Shown here: in pieces, positions 22,541 through 34,345 of the stretch | Layout of the letters: the number at the start of each line of letters is the position of its first letter | Numbering within the stretch: position 1 is the first letter of the stretch | Source: Congeria kusceri | Lineage: Eukaryota > Mollusca > Bivalvia > Myida > Dreissenidae | DNA: 64,000 nucleotides | Reading direction: 5' to 3' | NCBI GenBank assembly: GCA_027627225.1 | Contig: CM051029.1 | Span: forward strand, 16,079,956-16,143,955 | The notes under the pieces: generated by a model | Databases searched by the model: none | Told to the model about the DNA's origin: nothing | Seen by the model: only the letters and a program-made list of their open reading frames with translations | Program-made: the position numbers and the translations under genes

Positions 22541-23240
22541 AAGAGCTGTAGCAGGACAGATCGCTAGCCTTTTCTTGTGCTTGTCAGAGTTACTGGCATT
22601 TTTTTCTTAAACAAGAAACATGGAAATTGCACGAAAACCATATTTTTCAAACAAAATGCATTATAGTCAGCACATCAATAAAATGTTAGTAATGGTAAAC
22701 TTGACCGCAACTCCACCAACCCCATATGCAATCCCAATCAAGGTCTCGATATAAGGTATCTATGCACTAAGTTTCATAAAAATATCTCAATGCATTCTTA
22801 AGTTATTGAGCGGTTACCATTTTTCTATTTTAAGTACCAGTGACCTTGACCCCACCCACCCCATATGCAATTCCAAGCAAGGTCTCGATATAAGGTATCT
22901 ATGTATAAAGTTTCATAAAAATATCTCAATGCGTTCTCAAGCTATTGAGCGGAAACCGTTTTTCTTTAGTAACAGTGGATTGACCCTAAACGCAATCGCA
23001 AGTGAGGTCTCGATATAAGGTATGTATGTATAAAGTTTCATTAAAATATCTCAGTGCGTTCTCAAGTTATTGAGCGGAAACTGTTTATTCTATTTTTAGT
23101 AACAGTGACCTTGACCCCACCCACCCCATAAGTAATCCCAAGCGAGGTCTCGCTATACGCTATCTATGTTTGAAGTGTCATTACAATAGCTAAATCCGTT
23201 CTCGAGTTAGGGAGCGGAAACAAAAAGTTGAGAAACCAGC
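22541..23240. repeat. Tandem-array element, about 140-bp unit (ccatatgcaatcccaagc family)
   Basis: Starts aacaagagctgtagcaggac followed by agatcgctagcc. Contains four degenerate units with accccacccaccccatatgc, aggtctcgatataaggtatc and gttctcaagttattgagcgg. The same family forms the large array at 28090-29870 and the one at 60180-61390. Confidence 0.75.
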
Positions 23241-23469
23241 TTACCGAAAATCTTTAACCTGTCCATATAGCTTATATGTAACATTTCTCAGTGTAAAAAG
23301 GCCCATAATTTTGACAAATTTCTAACTAGTGTTACCAAACTTGGCCTATAGGTTCATTTTAATGTAGGGAATGAATGTTTTAATTTTTAATGAAATCCCT
23401 CAAGCCATTCCTGAGAAACAAGCTTAATTAAAAACTTTAACCTAGCTCGGATGCCGACGCCAACGAGAG

Positions 23470-24350
23470 TAGAATAGCTTCGAAGAGTTGAGCTTAAAAG
23501 GCCCCAACTTCTGGCGGCCAAGTTTTATAACAAATCAAAATAACTCAATAATTTTGGTAGAGAACTGCGTGAGGAACATTTCTGTAAAATAACTTCAAAA
23601 GCCAACCAGTGGTTTCTAACATAAAGATCTTCAAAATGTTTAATATAATCCTATTAGGCAAAATGGCCCGCCCCCTGGCGGCCATTTTTTAAGGACCTAA
23701 ACCATTTGAGCAACTTTGGTAGAAAAACAACCAAGGAACATTTCTGTCAAAGAAGTTTGAAATCCAACCAGTGGTTTCTGACAAAAAGAATTTCAAATTT
23801 TTCAACAAAAACATATAACGTAAAAATGCCCTGCCTCCGTAGTTTTTACAACAGACCTTACTTATTTGAGAAACTTTGTAGAGAACCTCCCAAGGAAGAG
23901 TGCATGAAATTATTTCTAAATCCAACCAATAGTTTCAGACAAAGATTTCCAAAGTTTTCAATACAGCCATTTAAGAAAAAAATGGCCCGCACCCTGGTGG
24001 CCATGTTGTTTTTCAACTGAGCATCAACATTCGAGAAATTATGGTAGAGGACCACCCAAGGAATATTTTTCTAAATTATATGAAAATTCACCCAGAGGTT
24101 GAGGCCCAGATATCATTTTAAGATTTTTCTATTTAACGCTCTGGTGGCCAATTTTGTGCAGCGGACTGGAACAATTGCAGTGACTTTGATAGAGGACAAT
24201 CCAAGAAACATTTGTGTAAAGTTTCAGCAAAGTTGGCTGGTTTTGGAGGAGATGTCGTTTAAAGGAAAAACCTACGGACGCACGCACACACACAGAATGG
24301 ATGAATCGCCATGGCATACGCTCGCTGGCCTTCAGCCAGGTTAGCTTAAA
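23470..24350. repeat. Tandem-array element, ggcggccatttt family
   Basis: About five units with tggcggccattttt, gagcaactttggtagaga and caaccagtggtttctgac, ending aaaacctacggacgcacg...cttcagccaggttagcttaaaa. The end resembles other array-element ends in the window (gtgagct or gttagct followed by an A-run). A related array is at 32225-32990. Confidence 0.7.
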
Positions 24351-24832
24351 ATGAATATGCCAGCATTGGAATAAAGGTTACCGTGTTTGCAAAATAGTTA
24401 AGAAAAGGCAATAATTGAATTTCAAAGATTGAGCATGACTGTATTTTACTAGCTTAATATTTCTATATCGGATATAATAGTTTCACGCTCAACCCTCGAT
24501 GTGTAACTGATATCAAGAAGTGTGGTATTGAAGTGAATCTCAAGCTGTCCTAACCTTGATATGTATTTATTTTATAAAATATTAACATTTCATTAGTCAG
24601 TTTACCTGTTAAACATTGGTATCCAGGTAAAAACTGAAGTTTAAAACTGCACCATTTCTGTTATATATATGTATATGGGGTTCTCAAGCCAAAAGCTATG
24701 TTATTGTCCTCAACTTAATTCTTGTTTATATTAATAAACAGACTAAATCAGATTAGTTTAAAAAGTAAATTGTCTAATAAAAAAGATTATTGTTATCTTA
24801 ACAATAATTTTAACAAAAATGTCAAAAGATAC

Positions 24833-25167
24833 CGGTGATTAAGTAGAACACAATCTGAGCAGCACAGCTGTCCGTGATCTTCACAGAACATTCTCAATTT
24901 TTTCTCTCTGTGAACTTCGCATCTCAACAGAAAATCCTCCATCTTCTGTGAAACTGGCCATTTGTTCATATCTCCCCTTCCATAAGGGGAATGTTTTTTA
25001 AACAACTGACCATGATGATGAATACATTTTCCGCAGTAAAACTTTGAACATGTTTCACAGTAAAATTCTGCGACTACTTCAATAGACTGCTCTTCGCAGG
25101 TTGAACAACAAAAATCTTTAAATTCTTCTGACCTTTTAGCAACAGTAGACATAGAAAATGTCGCCAT
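24833..25167 (-). CDS. B-box/coiled-coil/beta-propeller protein, exon 1 (two B-boxes)
   Basis: Starts at ATG 25167-25165 in good context (AAAATGG) and ends at donor CACCG|GTATCT (24833/24832). It encodes 111 residues plus two nucleotides of an Arg codon. B-box 1 spans residues 21-59 (C21, C24, C37, C40, C45, C48, H52, H59). B-box 2 spans residues 83-111 (C83, H86, C95, D97/H98, C103, C106, H111). There is no RING finger, so E3 ligase activity is not expected. The three exons total 1698 nt, 565 residues plus stop, and all phases agree. An upstream non-coding exon is possible. Confidence 0.93.
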
Positions 25168-26034
25168 TTTGCTTATTGACTTTCAGCAAACAAAACTTTA
25201 CAACTTACATTAAATTGAAGCATTAATGTCACAGTATCTCTGTTTAAATAAATAAATATTCCAGAAAGCACACATTCAATGTAGTGGCAATTATAGTCAA
25301 GTAATAAAAACTTCCAACTGTGCAGAAACAAAGATAACCTTCAAATGATGCTCAGTGATCTGATAGATGTACCAGTAAACATTGTAACTATGTAAACTGT
25401 CACGTGAGTATTAGGTCATGTGAGTATTGGATTACTTTAAATATTGCACTGCAACAAAGGTTTGAAGCTGAATATCAGGTTACATTGAACAAGTGTTTAT
25501 CAGAAAGACCAAATGCAGCTTTTTTAAACGTGTACTGATTAATGTCTATATAATGTTTATTATGTAAGAGATTTACCACACTGACTATTTTATCACAGTT
25601 GTCATTTCCTTTTGCCCAAATGGCAAACTGATTAGATTTTTTCTCTTTAGTCATTTTAAAAACAATTTCCCTGATTAATTCTTGTAATATGATGCCATCT
25701 CCAATAATTAAAACCTAATGGAGACAACTCCTGTCCTTAAACACTTTGTCTGACCCATATTGAGGATACACTGTCTGTGAATGTGGGTTCCAACTGATTC
25801 TGTGAAGACTCACAATCAAACTTCAAATACAAAGTCTGAGGCAGCAACTGTTTAAAAAATATTTGTTTATATTTACCTTTTCACATATTTTTTTCTGTAA
25901 AGATCAACTTCATTGGAAAGCATCTGAACATATATGCCCATTTTTTTCAGGTTTTTTAACTTCCTTGTAGCGTTTCAGACAACAAGTTTAAAGCAAAATG
26001 TTCACAATAAATGACATGTTACGTGCAGAATTTT
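25168..26034. other. Upstream flank of the B-box gene
   Basis: Contains the presumed promoter of the minus-strand gene. No TATA box or other element could be singled out with confidence, and no repeat was recognised. Confidence 0.35.
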
Positions 26035-26350
26035 TCTATAGACAAAGAAAAAAATTCACCATTGTTAAACTACCAATAAACAACCCAAAATTAGCTTAGA
26101 AACTGTAAAGTATAGATTGCATTGTAATTGCAAAACAAATTGTGTTAGGTCATGTTACAATTAAAATAATTTTTGCATCATCATTGTTTATTGGCTAATA
26201 AACACTAACAGTCTCGTGGTTTAATTAATACGCATCAGAACAAATCGCTGTTTATTAGCCCATAAACAACTCTAAATGCAAAATTATTTCTTAATTAACA
26301 ACAGACGCCGGAGGATGACTGACCACAATATCTCTCAGTTCGAGATCAGG
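26035..26350. repeat. Dispersed repeat copy 1 (gtttattggctaataaac palindrome)
   Basis: Shares order and sequence with 33120-33375: tttttctatanacaaagaa, gttaaactacc(t)aataaaca, a gtttattgg..aataaac palindrome, cctcgtggtttaatt, gcatcagaac, and ggcccataaacaac-like text. Both copies lie in the same orientation. The palindromes suggest a MITE, but no target duplication could be defined. Confidence 0.6.
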
Positions 26351-26639
26351 TGAGCTAAAAATCTGTTGGGGCGCAACCACACTACATTTAGGCAGCGTGT
26401 CACTGCTTTAGCGACTGTTGTTGTTGATCTCCATGTCATCTAACATTGGTAATACCTCGGGTTGCAATCCTCAACTTGATAACTATCGCAACCATGGTCA
26501 CTTCTGTCGGTACAGGTTCTGTGTTTGGTTCAAGTTCCATTCCAGCTGTTTACTCCCTGGCTGACCAATCTATTCTCTGTACATCACTGCCATGCCCATC
26601 TGTTCGGGTATGTGTGTAAATACAACTAAATAATATTGG

Positions 26640-27118
26640 CACTCATGTGGATGTTGTGTTAATAATTATAAGAGAAGACTTCATCGAGCTTTATATTAAC
26701 AAGACCTGTCTCAGGACAGCGCGCTCGACTATTCAACAGCTTTGTCAGAGTTATCAGCCTTTATCACTACAAAAAAAGAGGCATACTTCTCCTAAAATGC
26801 TGGTCACACATATGTGCCTTGGTCACTGACCTTATATAATGACCTTGAAGACATGTGTGATCTTTTAATTGATTATCTGTAGCAGATATAGAGATAATTC
26901 TACTAAATTGCAGGTCAGAGCTATGGGCCTTGATCAGTGACCCTGAAGACGTGTAAAGTTGCAACTGAATATCTGTAGCAGTTATAGAGATATAGAACTG
27001 TTGCACGCAAACTTTAACCTGAATTTATAAGTACAAAAAGGGCCATAATTCTGCTAAATTGCAGGTCAGAGTTATTGATCTTGGTCATTGACCTTACATA
27101 ATGACCACAAAGATATAT
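26640..27118. repeat. Tandem array, about 165-bp unit (gcaggtcagagttattg family), part 1
   Basis: Units carry gggccttgatcagtgacc, gaagacatgtgtgaagtttc, tatctgtagcagttatagag and cgcaaactttaacctgaatt. The array is interrupted at about 27119 by a SINE and resumes at about 27288; another stretch is at 30070-30360. Confidence 0.7.
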
Positions 27119-27120
27119 GA

Positions 27121-27287
27121 AGTCGTAATGGTGTAGTGGATATGGTATCCACCTTGTGACCGGGAGGTCCTGGGTTCGATCCCCACTCAGGGAGCCTTCT
27201 CAAGATCTTTCCAAAGACACCAAGTACTGGTTCTTCCCAGGAAACGGACTCAAGAGAGTCTCTATAAGCCAAAGGCTTTCGATGCAA
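27121..27287 (+). mobile_element. tRNA-derived SINE
   Basis: The head agtcgtaatggtgtagtgga ... cgggaggtcctgggttcgat carries clear A-box and B-box (ggttcgatcccc) polymerase III promoter motifs. The body cttctcaagatctttccaaa, then gacaccaagtactggttctt and cccaggaaacggactc, is the same as in the element at 7876-8178. It splits a tandem array, so it inserted after array formation. Confidence 0.8.
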
Positions 27288-28089
27288 TCAAGCTATCTGT
27301 ATTAATTACAGAGATATGGAGTTGTTGCACACAAACTTTAACCTGAAGTTTTAAGTACAAAAAGGGGCATAATTGTGCTAAATTGCAGGTCAGTGTTATT
27401 GGCCTTGGTCAGTGACTTTACATAATGACCCCAAAGACATGTGTGAAGTTTCTTTTAAATATCCATAGAAGTCAGAGAGACATGTACTTGTTGCACACAA
27501 GCCTTAACCCGAATTTTCTCTTGCACGCAAACCTTAACCTGACTTTTCCAAGTACAACAAGGCTTGCCACAGGATGCATATGCTTGTCAGAGGAAGGCAA
27601 CACAATGTCAGTTACATGTTAGCAAAAATTACGCTTCCTACAAAAAGAGTTAGGCTCCTTGTACTCTGCACTTCCTCTTGATGTCCTCTATCACTATATG
27701 AAGTATAATTTGAATCCCTTCAATACTAATGGAGTTATGCTCCGCACTAGAGAATTAATGTTTCACATACGGAAATAAGACAAAGTGCAATAACTCCATA
27801 AATATTGAAGAAAGAGTTGTGGTCCTTGTGCTCTGCACTTCCTCTCATTGTCCTCTATTATTATATAAAGTTTCGTTTGAATCCATTCAAAATTAACAGA
27901 GATATGCTCCACAGAAGTAAATTAATGCTTCAAAAGAGGAAAAAAAGGGAAATAACTCTGTAAATATTGAAGAAAGAGTTGTTGTCCTTGTGCTCTGAAC
28001 TTCCTCTCATTGTCCTCTATCATTATATGAAGTATCATTTAAATCCTTGAAATACTAATGGAGTTATGCTCCGCTCAAGAAAAACAAGA
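27288..28089. repeat. Tandem arrays: resumed 165-bp family, then an acttcctctcattgtcctct family
   Basis: To about 27600 the gcaggtcag family continues. From about 27640 a second family of about 170 bp takes over (gagttgtggtccttgtgctc, acttcctctcattgtcctct, atcattatatgaagtatcat, taatggagttatgctccgc). Confidence 0.65.
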
Positions 28090-29870
28090 AATGTGGAAAT
28101 TCCATGAAAACTAAATTTTTCCAATGAATAAAGTCAGCACAATAATGAAAGAAAGTTCTGGGTGCCATATACATTCCTAAGCGAGGTCTCATTATAAGGT
28201 ATCTATGTATGCAGTTTCATTAAAATATCGCAATGCGTTCTCAAATTATTGAGCAGAAACCGTTTTTGTATTTTTAGTAAAATTGACATTGAAATTGATC
28301 TCACCCACCCCATATGCAATCCAAAGCGTGGTCTAGATACAAGGTATCAATGTATGAAGTTTAATTCAAATATATTTAGAGGAAATAATTTATATATTTT
28401 TAGTAATGGATACTTTGACACCACCCACACTATATGCAATCCCAAGCGAGGTCTTGATATAAGCTATCTATGTATGAAGTTTCATTAAAATATCTTGATG
28501 TGTTTTCAAGTTATTGAGTGGAAACCATTTTCTATTTTTAGTATCTGTCACCTTGACCTTGACCACACCCACCCCTATATGCAATCTCAAGCAAGGCTTC
28601 GATATAAGGTGCTATGTATGAAGTTTCATTAAAATATCTCGATGCGTTCTTAAGTTATTGAGCAGAGACCGTTTTTTCATTTTTAGTAACGGTGACCTAG
28701 ACCTTGACCCCACCCAACCCATATGCAATTCCAAGCGAGGTCTTGATATATGGACTCTATGTGTGAAGTTTCATTAAAATATCTTTATGGATTCCAAAAT
28801 TATTGAGCAGCAACTGTTTTTCTATTTTTAGTTACGGTGATTTTTATGTTGACCCCACCCCATATGCAATCCAAAGCAAGGTCTCAATATACGCATGACG
28901 TCTCATTAAAATACCTCGATGCATTCTAAGTTATTGAGGAAAAATCAGTTTTTTTTTCTATTTTTAGTAACGGTGACCTTGACCTTGACACCACCCACCC
29001 AGTATGCAATCCTAAGCGAGGTCTCGATATAAGGTATCCAAGTATGAAGTTTCAATACAATATCTTTATGGATTCTAAAGTTACTGAGCAGAAACCATTT
29101 TCTATTATTAGTAACGGTGACCTTGACCGTGACCTCACCCACTCCATATGCAATCCCAAGCAAGATCTCGATATAAGGTATCTATGTTTGAAGTTTCATT
29201 AAAATATTTCGATGCTTTCTCAAGTTATTGAGTGGAAACCATTTTTCTATTTTAGTAACGGTGACTTTGACCTTGACCCCACCCATCCCAAATGCAATCC
29301 CAAGCGAGATCTTGAGATAAGGTATCTTTGCATGAAGTTTCACCAAAATATCTCGATGCGTTCTAAAGTTATTGAGCAGAAACCGTTTATCTATTTTTAG
29401 CAACGGTGACCTTGACCACACCGAACCCATATGCAATCCCAAGCGTTGTCTTGATATAAGGCATCTATGTATGAGTTTCATTAAAATATCTTAATGCCTT
29501 CTGAAGTTATTGAGCGGAAACCGTTTATCTATTTTTAGTAAGGGTGACCTTGACCCCACCCACCCCATATGCAATCCCAAGCGAGGTCTCAATATAAGGC
29601 ATCTATTTATGAAGTTTCATTAAAATATCTCGATGCGTTGTCAAGTTATTGAACGGAAACTGTTTTTCTATTTTTAGTAATGGTGACCTTGACTTTGACC
29701 CCACCCACCCCGTATGCAATCTAAAGCAAGGTCTTGATATAAGGTATCTATGTATTAAGTTCATTAACATATTTTAATCCGTTCTCGAGTTAGAGAGCAG
29801 AAACAAAAAGTTGACGCTGCCACCCCCCGTCCGCCTGCCGGCCCAAAGACATACCCCAGTCTAATAACAT
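28090..29870. repeat. Large tandem array, about 140-bp unit (ccatatgcaatcccaagc family)
   Basis: Around twelve units, spaced about 143 bp by the phrase catatgcaatcc(a)aagc. Each unit also carries aggtctcgatataaggtatc, tatgaagtttcattaaaata, gttctcaagttattgagcgg, ctatttttagtaacggtgac and cttgaccttgaccccaccca. It ends with gagagcagaaacaaaaagttgac and then ccgtccgcctgccggccc. Confidence 0.85.
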
Positions 29871-30360
29871 AACTTATTATTCGAAAAATTTGCTTAACAA
29901 ATGGCAATAACTTCATAAATATTGAAGAAAGAGTTGTGGTCCTTGTACTCTGAACTTCCTCTCATTGTCCTCTATTATTAAATGCAGTTTAATTTGAATC
30001 CCTTTAATACTAATAGAGTTATGCTCCGCACAATAAGCTTGACAGACAGACGGACGGACAGAGGGAAGAATCGACAGACGATGCGATTACCATATGCTCC
30101 AATGACCCTGAAGGCATGTGTGAAACTTCAGTTGAATATCAGAATTCTGTAGTAGATCTAGTAATATGGAGTTGTTTCACACACAATTTAACCTGAATTT
30201 CTTAATACAAAAAGGGGCATACTTCTGCTAAAATGCTGGTCACAGTTATGGGTCTTGGCCAGTGACCTTATATAATGACCCTGAAGCCATGTGTGAAGTT
30301 TCAACTGAATATCTGTAGTTACAGATACATGTACTTGTTGCACGCAAACCTTAACCAGAG
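29871..30360. repeat. Array remnants of two families with a GACGGAC tail
   Basis: One unit of the acttcctctcattgtcctct family ends at about 30065 in cttgacagacagacggacgg-type sequence. It is followed by about two units of the 165-bp gcaggtcag family to 30360. The arrangement mirrors 26640-28090, suggesting a nested insertion or local duplication. Confidence 0.6.
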
Positions 30361-30705
30361 CATTACGCAGACGAATAGGCGAGTAGTGTACTTCGAGCTA
30401 TTCCTTGATTTAAGTACTCAACACGTCACCTGTACTTGTAAAGCAACAGAAGGGTGATTTTCGCAGGTAGATAATCGAACATTATCAAATATGTCGGCAT
30501 ATGTTTTTAAACAGACACAAATACTGTTTGCATAAACATTTATCACACTTCTTCAAAAGGTTTCTATTGCACGCATACTTATTACCCATAATAGTCTACA
30601 TTTAATGTTACTCTGTATGTATGTCAAGACCATATAGAGTTCATATGCTGACAGTAAATGCAGTCAAACATTGAGTTCTATAACATTAAACTAAGTTACC
30701 AGAAC

Positions 30706-30770
30706 CTGCTGAACAGTCCGCCTGTTACTGGGATTATTGTGTCCACAGCCTCTTCCTTGGTCTCCCCAGA
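30706..30770 (-). CDS. Isolated candidate exon, product unknown
   Basis: A GC-richer 65-nt island between acceptor gacattgccag (ending at 30771) and donor TTCAGCAG|GTTCTG (30706/30705). In the best frame (phase 0 in, 2 out) it reads SGETKEEAVDTIIPVTGGLF. It could belong to a minus-strand gene lying between the B-box gene and the right part of the window, but no partner exon was found. Confidence 0.3.
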
Positions 30771-30925
30771 CTGGCAATGTCAAACTGAAGATTAACATAG
30801 AAATCAATGAGTACATACAAACATACAATTTTATAAACTTTATTTTACTAATTCTGCTATGGTGGTTATGTCTTTTGCTGCATTGTTTTATTTTATGTTT
30901 GTTTTTTCTTTCAAAACACCCCTAT

Positions 30926-31705
30926 CAGTGTTCTGCCTTAAATTTTGACTATTGGGGACAAGGGCCCTCTAGGCTTGAAAAAGTGGGAACAAATTTAAAA
31001 AATCGAGAGAGACTAAAAAAGACCTCATGAATATTCCCAAAGCAGATTTTTGTTTTGAAATGTACGTACTAGCTGTTCCCATTCATGTTTGTTTTTATTT
31101 TCTGTTCAAAAAGGATTAATACATAATACTGTGTTCTTAATTAATTCATAACATTCTGTTGATCAATGTTACACTGGTTTCTTAAATACCTTATAACCTC
31201 GCATTTTAATTTGAACAAACAAACAAATCCGTAATAAACACAAGGGGTTAATAATGAAACCTGTTAAAACTACAAAGTGTAACAGTGGTACATCATCAAT
31301 TAGCCGGGGATCCAAAACTGCAAGCCATTAGCAACACTCATAGCAACGGTGTCAGTAATTCGACTTCAAAAGTCTTTGATGTTTCTGCCAAAATGCGGCT
31401 GTCGTCTAGCAATTTTTGGCTGAAAAGCTTGTTTCATGCTTAGCATGTGGACCGCATGTACAATTATCGATTAATACTACTGTACCTGAACTGTTCAAGC
31501 GCTGACAAAAAGGGTTAATGAATTAGTGTTCTAGTGAAAAAATTGGTTATAAATTGACGTCACAAAAAATCAATTATATAAATTTTATTAAATACGCTGA
31601 ATGATATACTTGTAAATTGTGTTCGCCCGCTTACGAAAATTTGGTGGGGAGTAATCGTTTATTTTTGCGCCAATGGCGCAAGGCCGCATCCATGGCAAAA
31701 CACTG
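30926..31705 (-). mobile_element. hAT-like non-autonomous transposon, copy 1
   Basis: Begins cagtgttctgcc and ends ggcaaaacactg (inverted ends of CAGTG type). It is the inverted counterpart of 33602-34345, sharing tattggggacaagg(g)tc, taggcttgaaaaagt, cgcttacgaaaatttggtgg and gcgccaatggcgcaaggccg. The outer flanks show no target duplication, so one end may have been altered. No transposase frame is present. Confidence 0.65.
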
Positions 31706-32224
31706 GCCACATGTATATGGACATATATCTTACGTGAAATCTGAACACAATAAGAATTTTTTTATTTTTCGAAATGGTACATTACATTCATTTCGATTTA
31801 ATGTCTACTACTAATGTTCCTCCGCCTGCAAGTTTTTGTGCAATTATTATAAAACTTCAGGTTAGTGTTAGTAGGCAAAAAAGGAAGGTTAACCCTTGCA
31901 GTGCTGAGACCGGATATATCCGGTCAAGCTATGGGTAACCTGGTCCATGATGAGACCAGATATTTTGACCAAATCTTGTATTCCTGATGTCCTCCACTTT
32001 TGGTCATTTTGCCATAAATTCAAAACTGACATCCAATATGCTGTATATAATCCAACTCCTAATACTGCAAAATTATGTTTAATTATTTCTATTTTCCAAC
32101 CCCATTTACACTGTATACAAGAGAAAAATGCTGAAACCGCATTAAAGCCAGAATTTTCATTTTCCGATGGGGGTACATGTAAAAGTCAATGTTGGCTAAG
32201 AAGAATGGAAGTTTCATGTTGATG
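31706..32224. other. AT-rich DNA between repeats
   Basis: No exon or named repeat recognised. The short odd phrase gagaccggatatatccggtc at about 31903-31924 is palindromic in its centre. Confidence 0.3.
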
Positions 32225-32990
32225 ATCTTAAACGCATGCTGTAAAGTTTCATCAAGATTGATCAAGAACTTTAGAAAATATGCCAGAAATACAAAACTTC
32301 AAAGCAAATTCTATTTTTAGCTCTTGTGGCCATTTTGTTTGTGCAGTGAGGCGGAACCATTTGAATAATTTGATAAAGGACAACTAAACGAACATTGGTG
32401 TGAAATTAATTGAAAATCTAGCAACAGCTCTAGAAGAATTTTCGTTTAGACATATTTATATTTTTTATTCTTGGTGCCATCTTGTGCAGTGGAGTGGAAT
32501 CATTTTCACAAGTCAACGAAAATTCTATTTTAAGCTCTATTGGCCATTTTGTGCAGTGAGGTGGAACCATTTTAATAAGTTTGGTAGAGTGTAAAGTTTC
32601 ATCAAGATTGATCAAGAACTTTAGAAAATATGACAGGAATACAAAACTTTAACGCAAATTCTATTTTTAGCTATGGCGGCCATTTTGTGCAGTGAGGCAG
32701 AACCACTTGAATAAGTTTGGTAGAGGAATACTAAACAAACATTTGTGTAAAATAATTTGAAAATCTATCCATTTGTTTAGAAGAAAATGGCGTTAAGATA
32801 TATTTCTATTTTTAGCTCTGGCGGCCATCTTGTCCAGTGAAGCGGTACCATTTTTACAGGTTTGGTAGAGGACCATCCAGGAAACATTTCTGCAAAGTTT
32901 CATGAAGATTGACAAAGAACTTTTAGAAACATGACAGGAATACAAAACTTCAACGCAAAACGTAAACGACATCTTAACGCCCGCCCAACC
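32225..32990. repeat. Tandem array, ggcggccattttgtgcagtg family
   Basis: About five units with ggccattttgtgcagtgagg, cggaaccatttgaataa, tttggtagaggacnactaaac and tttcatcaagattgatcaag. Related to the array in intron 1 of the B-box gene (23470-24350). Confidence 0.7.
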
Positions 32991-33119
32991 CACCGGTTTT
33001 TCGCTAATCTATAAGCCGAGATTTTTGTTTTTGTCAATAGAATTTTGTCAATTATTCGAAAAAACAAGGCCATCGCATTAAACAATGATTCAATATTAAT
33101 TATTTGCAATTCTACCATG

Positions 33120-33375
33120 AAACTGACTAATTTTTCTATAAACAAAGAACAAAATTATAGTTGTTAAACTACCTAATAAACAAGGCAAAAAGTAATGTTT
33201 GCATTTTCGTTGTTTATCGACCAATAAACAACTCTTTGTTGTTCTGATGCCTGGCTATTAAACCACTCAGAACAACAACCTCGTGGTTTAATTCCTATGC
33301 ATCAGAACTCCAAATTTTTGTTAATTGGCCCATAAACAACAATAAATTGAAACTTATTTCTTAAATAAAATAAAT
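33120..33375. repeat. Dispersed repeat copy 2 (gtttat..ataaac palindrome)
   Basis: Same family and orientation as 26035-26350: ttttctataaacaaagaac, gttgttaaactacctaataa, cgttgtttatcgaccaataa, cctcgtggtttaatt, atgcatcagaac and ttggcccataaacaac. Confidence 0.6.
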
Positions 33376-33601
33376 ATCACTTTTAAGCAATCATGTTAGC
33401 CTTTAATTGTCTACGTGCTGACAAAAGCTTATTACATCTTAACTAACTGCTAGGACATTCCTGGAAATCATTGCATGTTTGGAGATGGGGTCTGCTTTGT
33501 TATGGTCTACAAACTTCACATTTTGGAGAAATGTCTGTAATATCTCTGTTCTCTGTATATTTTTAAAACGAAATATTCTATAATAATTCTAAGGAGTTAA
33601 T

Positions 33602-34345
33602 CAGTGTTCTGCCGTGGATGCGGTCTTGCGCCATTAGCGCAAAAATTAATGATTTGTCTCCACCAAATTTTCGTAAGCGGGTCTGCGGGCGCACACAATT
33701 TACAAGTCAATCATTCAGCATATTTAGCAAAATTTATACTTATGTAAATTTATAAACATTTTTTTCCCTAGAATGCTAATTCATTAACGCTCTATCGGCA
33801 GCGCTTGAGCATTTCAGATACAGTAGTATCAATTGATAATTGTACATGCGGTCCAGTCCACATGCTTAGCGTGAAACACGCTTTTCAGTGACAAACTGCA
33901 AGACGACTGCCGCATTTCGGCAGACACATCAAAGACTTTTGTAGTCAAATTAACCCACACCGTTGCTATGGGTGTTGCTAATGCTTGCAGTTTTAGAAGG
34001 TTTCCTTATTAACGCCTTGTGTTTATAAAGGATTTTATTGTTTGTTAAAATTGGAATTAATACGGCAAGATTATAAGGTATTAAAGGATGCAGTGTAACA
34101 TTGATCAATAGAATGTTACGAATTAATTAAGAACACAATATTGTGTATTAATCCTTTTTTTTAAAGAAATAAAAACAAGCATGAATACAGCTAGTACCTA
34201 CTTTTCAGAATAAAAATCTGCTTTGGGAATATACATGACGTGAAAAACGTTTGTTCCGGGTCCCTACATTTTTGTTATATGTCCCTACTTTTTCAAGCCT
34301 AGAAGACCCTTGTCCCCAATAGTCCAAATTGACGACAGAACACTG
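33602..34345 (+). mobile_element. hAT-like non-autonomous transposon, copy 2
   Basis: Ends cagtgttctgccgt and gacgacagaacactg are inverted repeats. The element is flanked by a 7-bp direct repeat agttaat (33595-33601 and 34346-34352). The CAGTG termini and a 7-8 bp duplication fit the hAT superfamily. 744 bp, no transposase. It lies in inverted orientation to copy 1 (30926-31705), about 1.9 kb away. Confidence 0.75.

Larger units (their letters stand above)
22006..24832 (-). other. Intron 1 of the B-box gene
   Basis: GT (24832-24831) to AG (22007-22006) on the minus strand, 2.8 kb. It contains a MITE (22155-22389) and two tandem-array elements (22541-23240 and about 23470-24350), listed separately. 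Confidence 0.8.

Noticed and set aside
26493..26611. Plus-strand open frame starting MVTSVGTGSVFGSSS with a GTATGT after it
   Set aside because: No partner exons on the plus strand, surrounded by array elements, and single-frame openness of this length is expected by chance.
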